From positions 3,623 to 10,038 of the forward strand of contig DHHS01000103.1 in the NCBI GenBank assembly GCA_002403415.1: a DNA stretch of 6,416 nt, read 5' to 3'. Under the pieces are notes generated by a model. It had not been told where the DNA came from, made no database searches, and was given only the letters and a program-made list of their open reading frames with translations. Below, piece by piece: positions 6,113 to 6,416 of the stretch; the first letter of the stretch is position 1; every line of letters starts with the position of its first letter. The translations under genes and the position numbers were made by a program. This DNA is from Sphingomonas sp. UBA4766. GTDB lineage: Bacteria; Pseudomonadota; Alphaproteobacteria; Sphingomonadales; Sphingomonadaceae.

Positions 6113-6168
6113 GCGACAGTTTGCGACAATTTACCCGCGCGCTGACAAAGCGCCGCGACAATTGTCGC
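6113..6168. promoter_or_regulatory. GCGACA half-site array and 14-bp palindrome upstream of the EF-hand gene
   Basis: GCGACA occurs at 6113-6118 and 6123-6128, exactly 10 bp apart, inside TTGCGACA repeats. It occurs again at 6155-6160 as the left half of the perfect palindrome GCGACAATTGTCGC (6155-6168). The spacing between the second and third copies is 32 bp, about three helical turns, so all copies face the same side of the DNA. This looks like an operator for a dimeric regulator with extra half-sites. The half-sites resemble the GCGRC...GNCGC elements of RegA/PrrA/ActR-type response regulators, though here with a 4-bp spacer; that link is inference. No clear sigma-70 promoter was found in the region. 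Confidence 0.5.
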
Positions 6169-6206
6169 AGAAACATCCGATCAACAGGGCGGAACGACGC
6201 ACATGC

Positions 6207-6213
6207 AAAGGAA
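6207..6213 (+). promoter_or_regulatory. Ribosome binding site of the EF-hand gene
   Basis: AAAGGAA lies 6 nt before ATG 6220. It fixes the start of the last gene, whose first codons are relatively A-rich (ATG AAA AAT). Confidence 0.65.
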
Positions 6214-6219
6214 CTCACG

Positions 6220-6416
6220 ATGAAAAATTGGATCGCCAGTGCCGGGCTGATGAGCGCGATGATGGGAAGTGCGGCCTGCGCCGAACCTGCGCCGTCGGCG
6301 CAAACCGCCCCTGCCAGTGCCGCGACGCCCAAGCCGGAAACGCGCACGCGCGCCGAATTCCTGGCGGAGGCGGCCAAACGCTTTGATGCGATGGACATTA
6401 ACAAGGACGGCCTGCT
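6220..6416 (+). CDS. Secreted EF-hand domain protein (5' part only)
   Basis: Sixty-five full codons are visible before the window ends. Residues 1-21 form a Sec-type signal peptide: a lysine at position 2, a hydrophobic/methionine-rich core, and ACA before EP as a likely signal peptidase I site. C20 is preceded by SAA, a poor lipobox, so a lipoprotein is less likely. A low-complexity Ala/Pro/Thr linker (about 22-41) leads into a helix and the start of an EF-hand calcium loop, RFDAMDINKDGLL. Its ligands D59, N61 and D63 and invariant G64 sit at loop positions 1, 3, 5 and 6. Short periplasmic proteins with two or more such loops are common in sphingomonads and probably bind calcium; their roles are poorly known. 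It has its own upstream region, apparently separate from the thioesterase operon. Confidence 0.75.
   Translation, partial: MKNWIASAGLMSAMMGSAACAEPAPSAQTAPASAATPKPETRTRAEFLAEAAKRFDAMDINKDGL

Noticed and set aside
6191..6219. GGAAC at 6191-6195 as an EcfG-type general stress -35 element
   Set aside because: No CGTT-like -10 element follows at the required spacing, and the site is only 25 bp before the start codon.

Overview
The window is GC-rich, densely packed bacterial chromosome. Gene content, codon use and protein style (alanine-rich proteins, a TesB-like thioesterase coupled to an acyl-CoA ligase, a secreted EF-hand protein) suggest an alphaproteobacterium, most likely Sphingomonadales. 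This assignment is inferred from protein style, not from a marker gene. Nothing indicates a mobile element, CRISPR array, rRNA or tRNA.

Layout. (1) The last codons of a plus-strand gene end at 34. An 85-bp gap with a strong GC-rich inverted repeat follows. (2) At 120-980 (+) lies a beta-hydroxyacid dehydrogenase family oxidoreductase of the glyoxylate/succinic-semialdehyde reductase-like type. (3) At 1061-2278 (+) lies a TetA-like (TCR/Tet, DHA1) major facilitator efflux protein, probably starting at TTG. It ends 1 bp before the end of the convergent block. (4) At 2280-3694 (-) a glutathione S-transferase and a classical SDR dehydrogenase are joined by an ATGA stop/start overlap. (5) An 88-bp divergent control region (3695-3782) follows. 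(6) At 3783-6082 (+) a class I adenylate-forming acyl-CoA ligase and a double-hotdog TesB-like thioesterase are joined by a second ATGA overlap. (7) A possible terminator comes next, then an intergenic region with a perfect 14-bp palindrome and in-phase half-sites. (8) At 6220 the start of a secreted EF-hand protein runs off the window.

The core is a divergent four-gene metabolic module (SDR, GST / ligase, thioesterase), flanked by an oxidoreductase and an exporter. The most economical reading is a small catabolic or detoxification locus. The ligase activates a carboxylic acid to its CoA ester, the SDR oxidises or reduces a hydroxy/keto group, the GST handles an electrophilic or ether-type intermediate, the thioesterase releases CoA, and the MFS pump exports a toxic substrate or product. 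No substrate can be read from the sequence, and each family on its own is common. The least explained non-coding feature is the GCGACA repeat/palindrome array upstream of the EF-hand gene.
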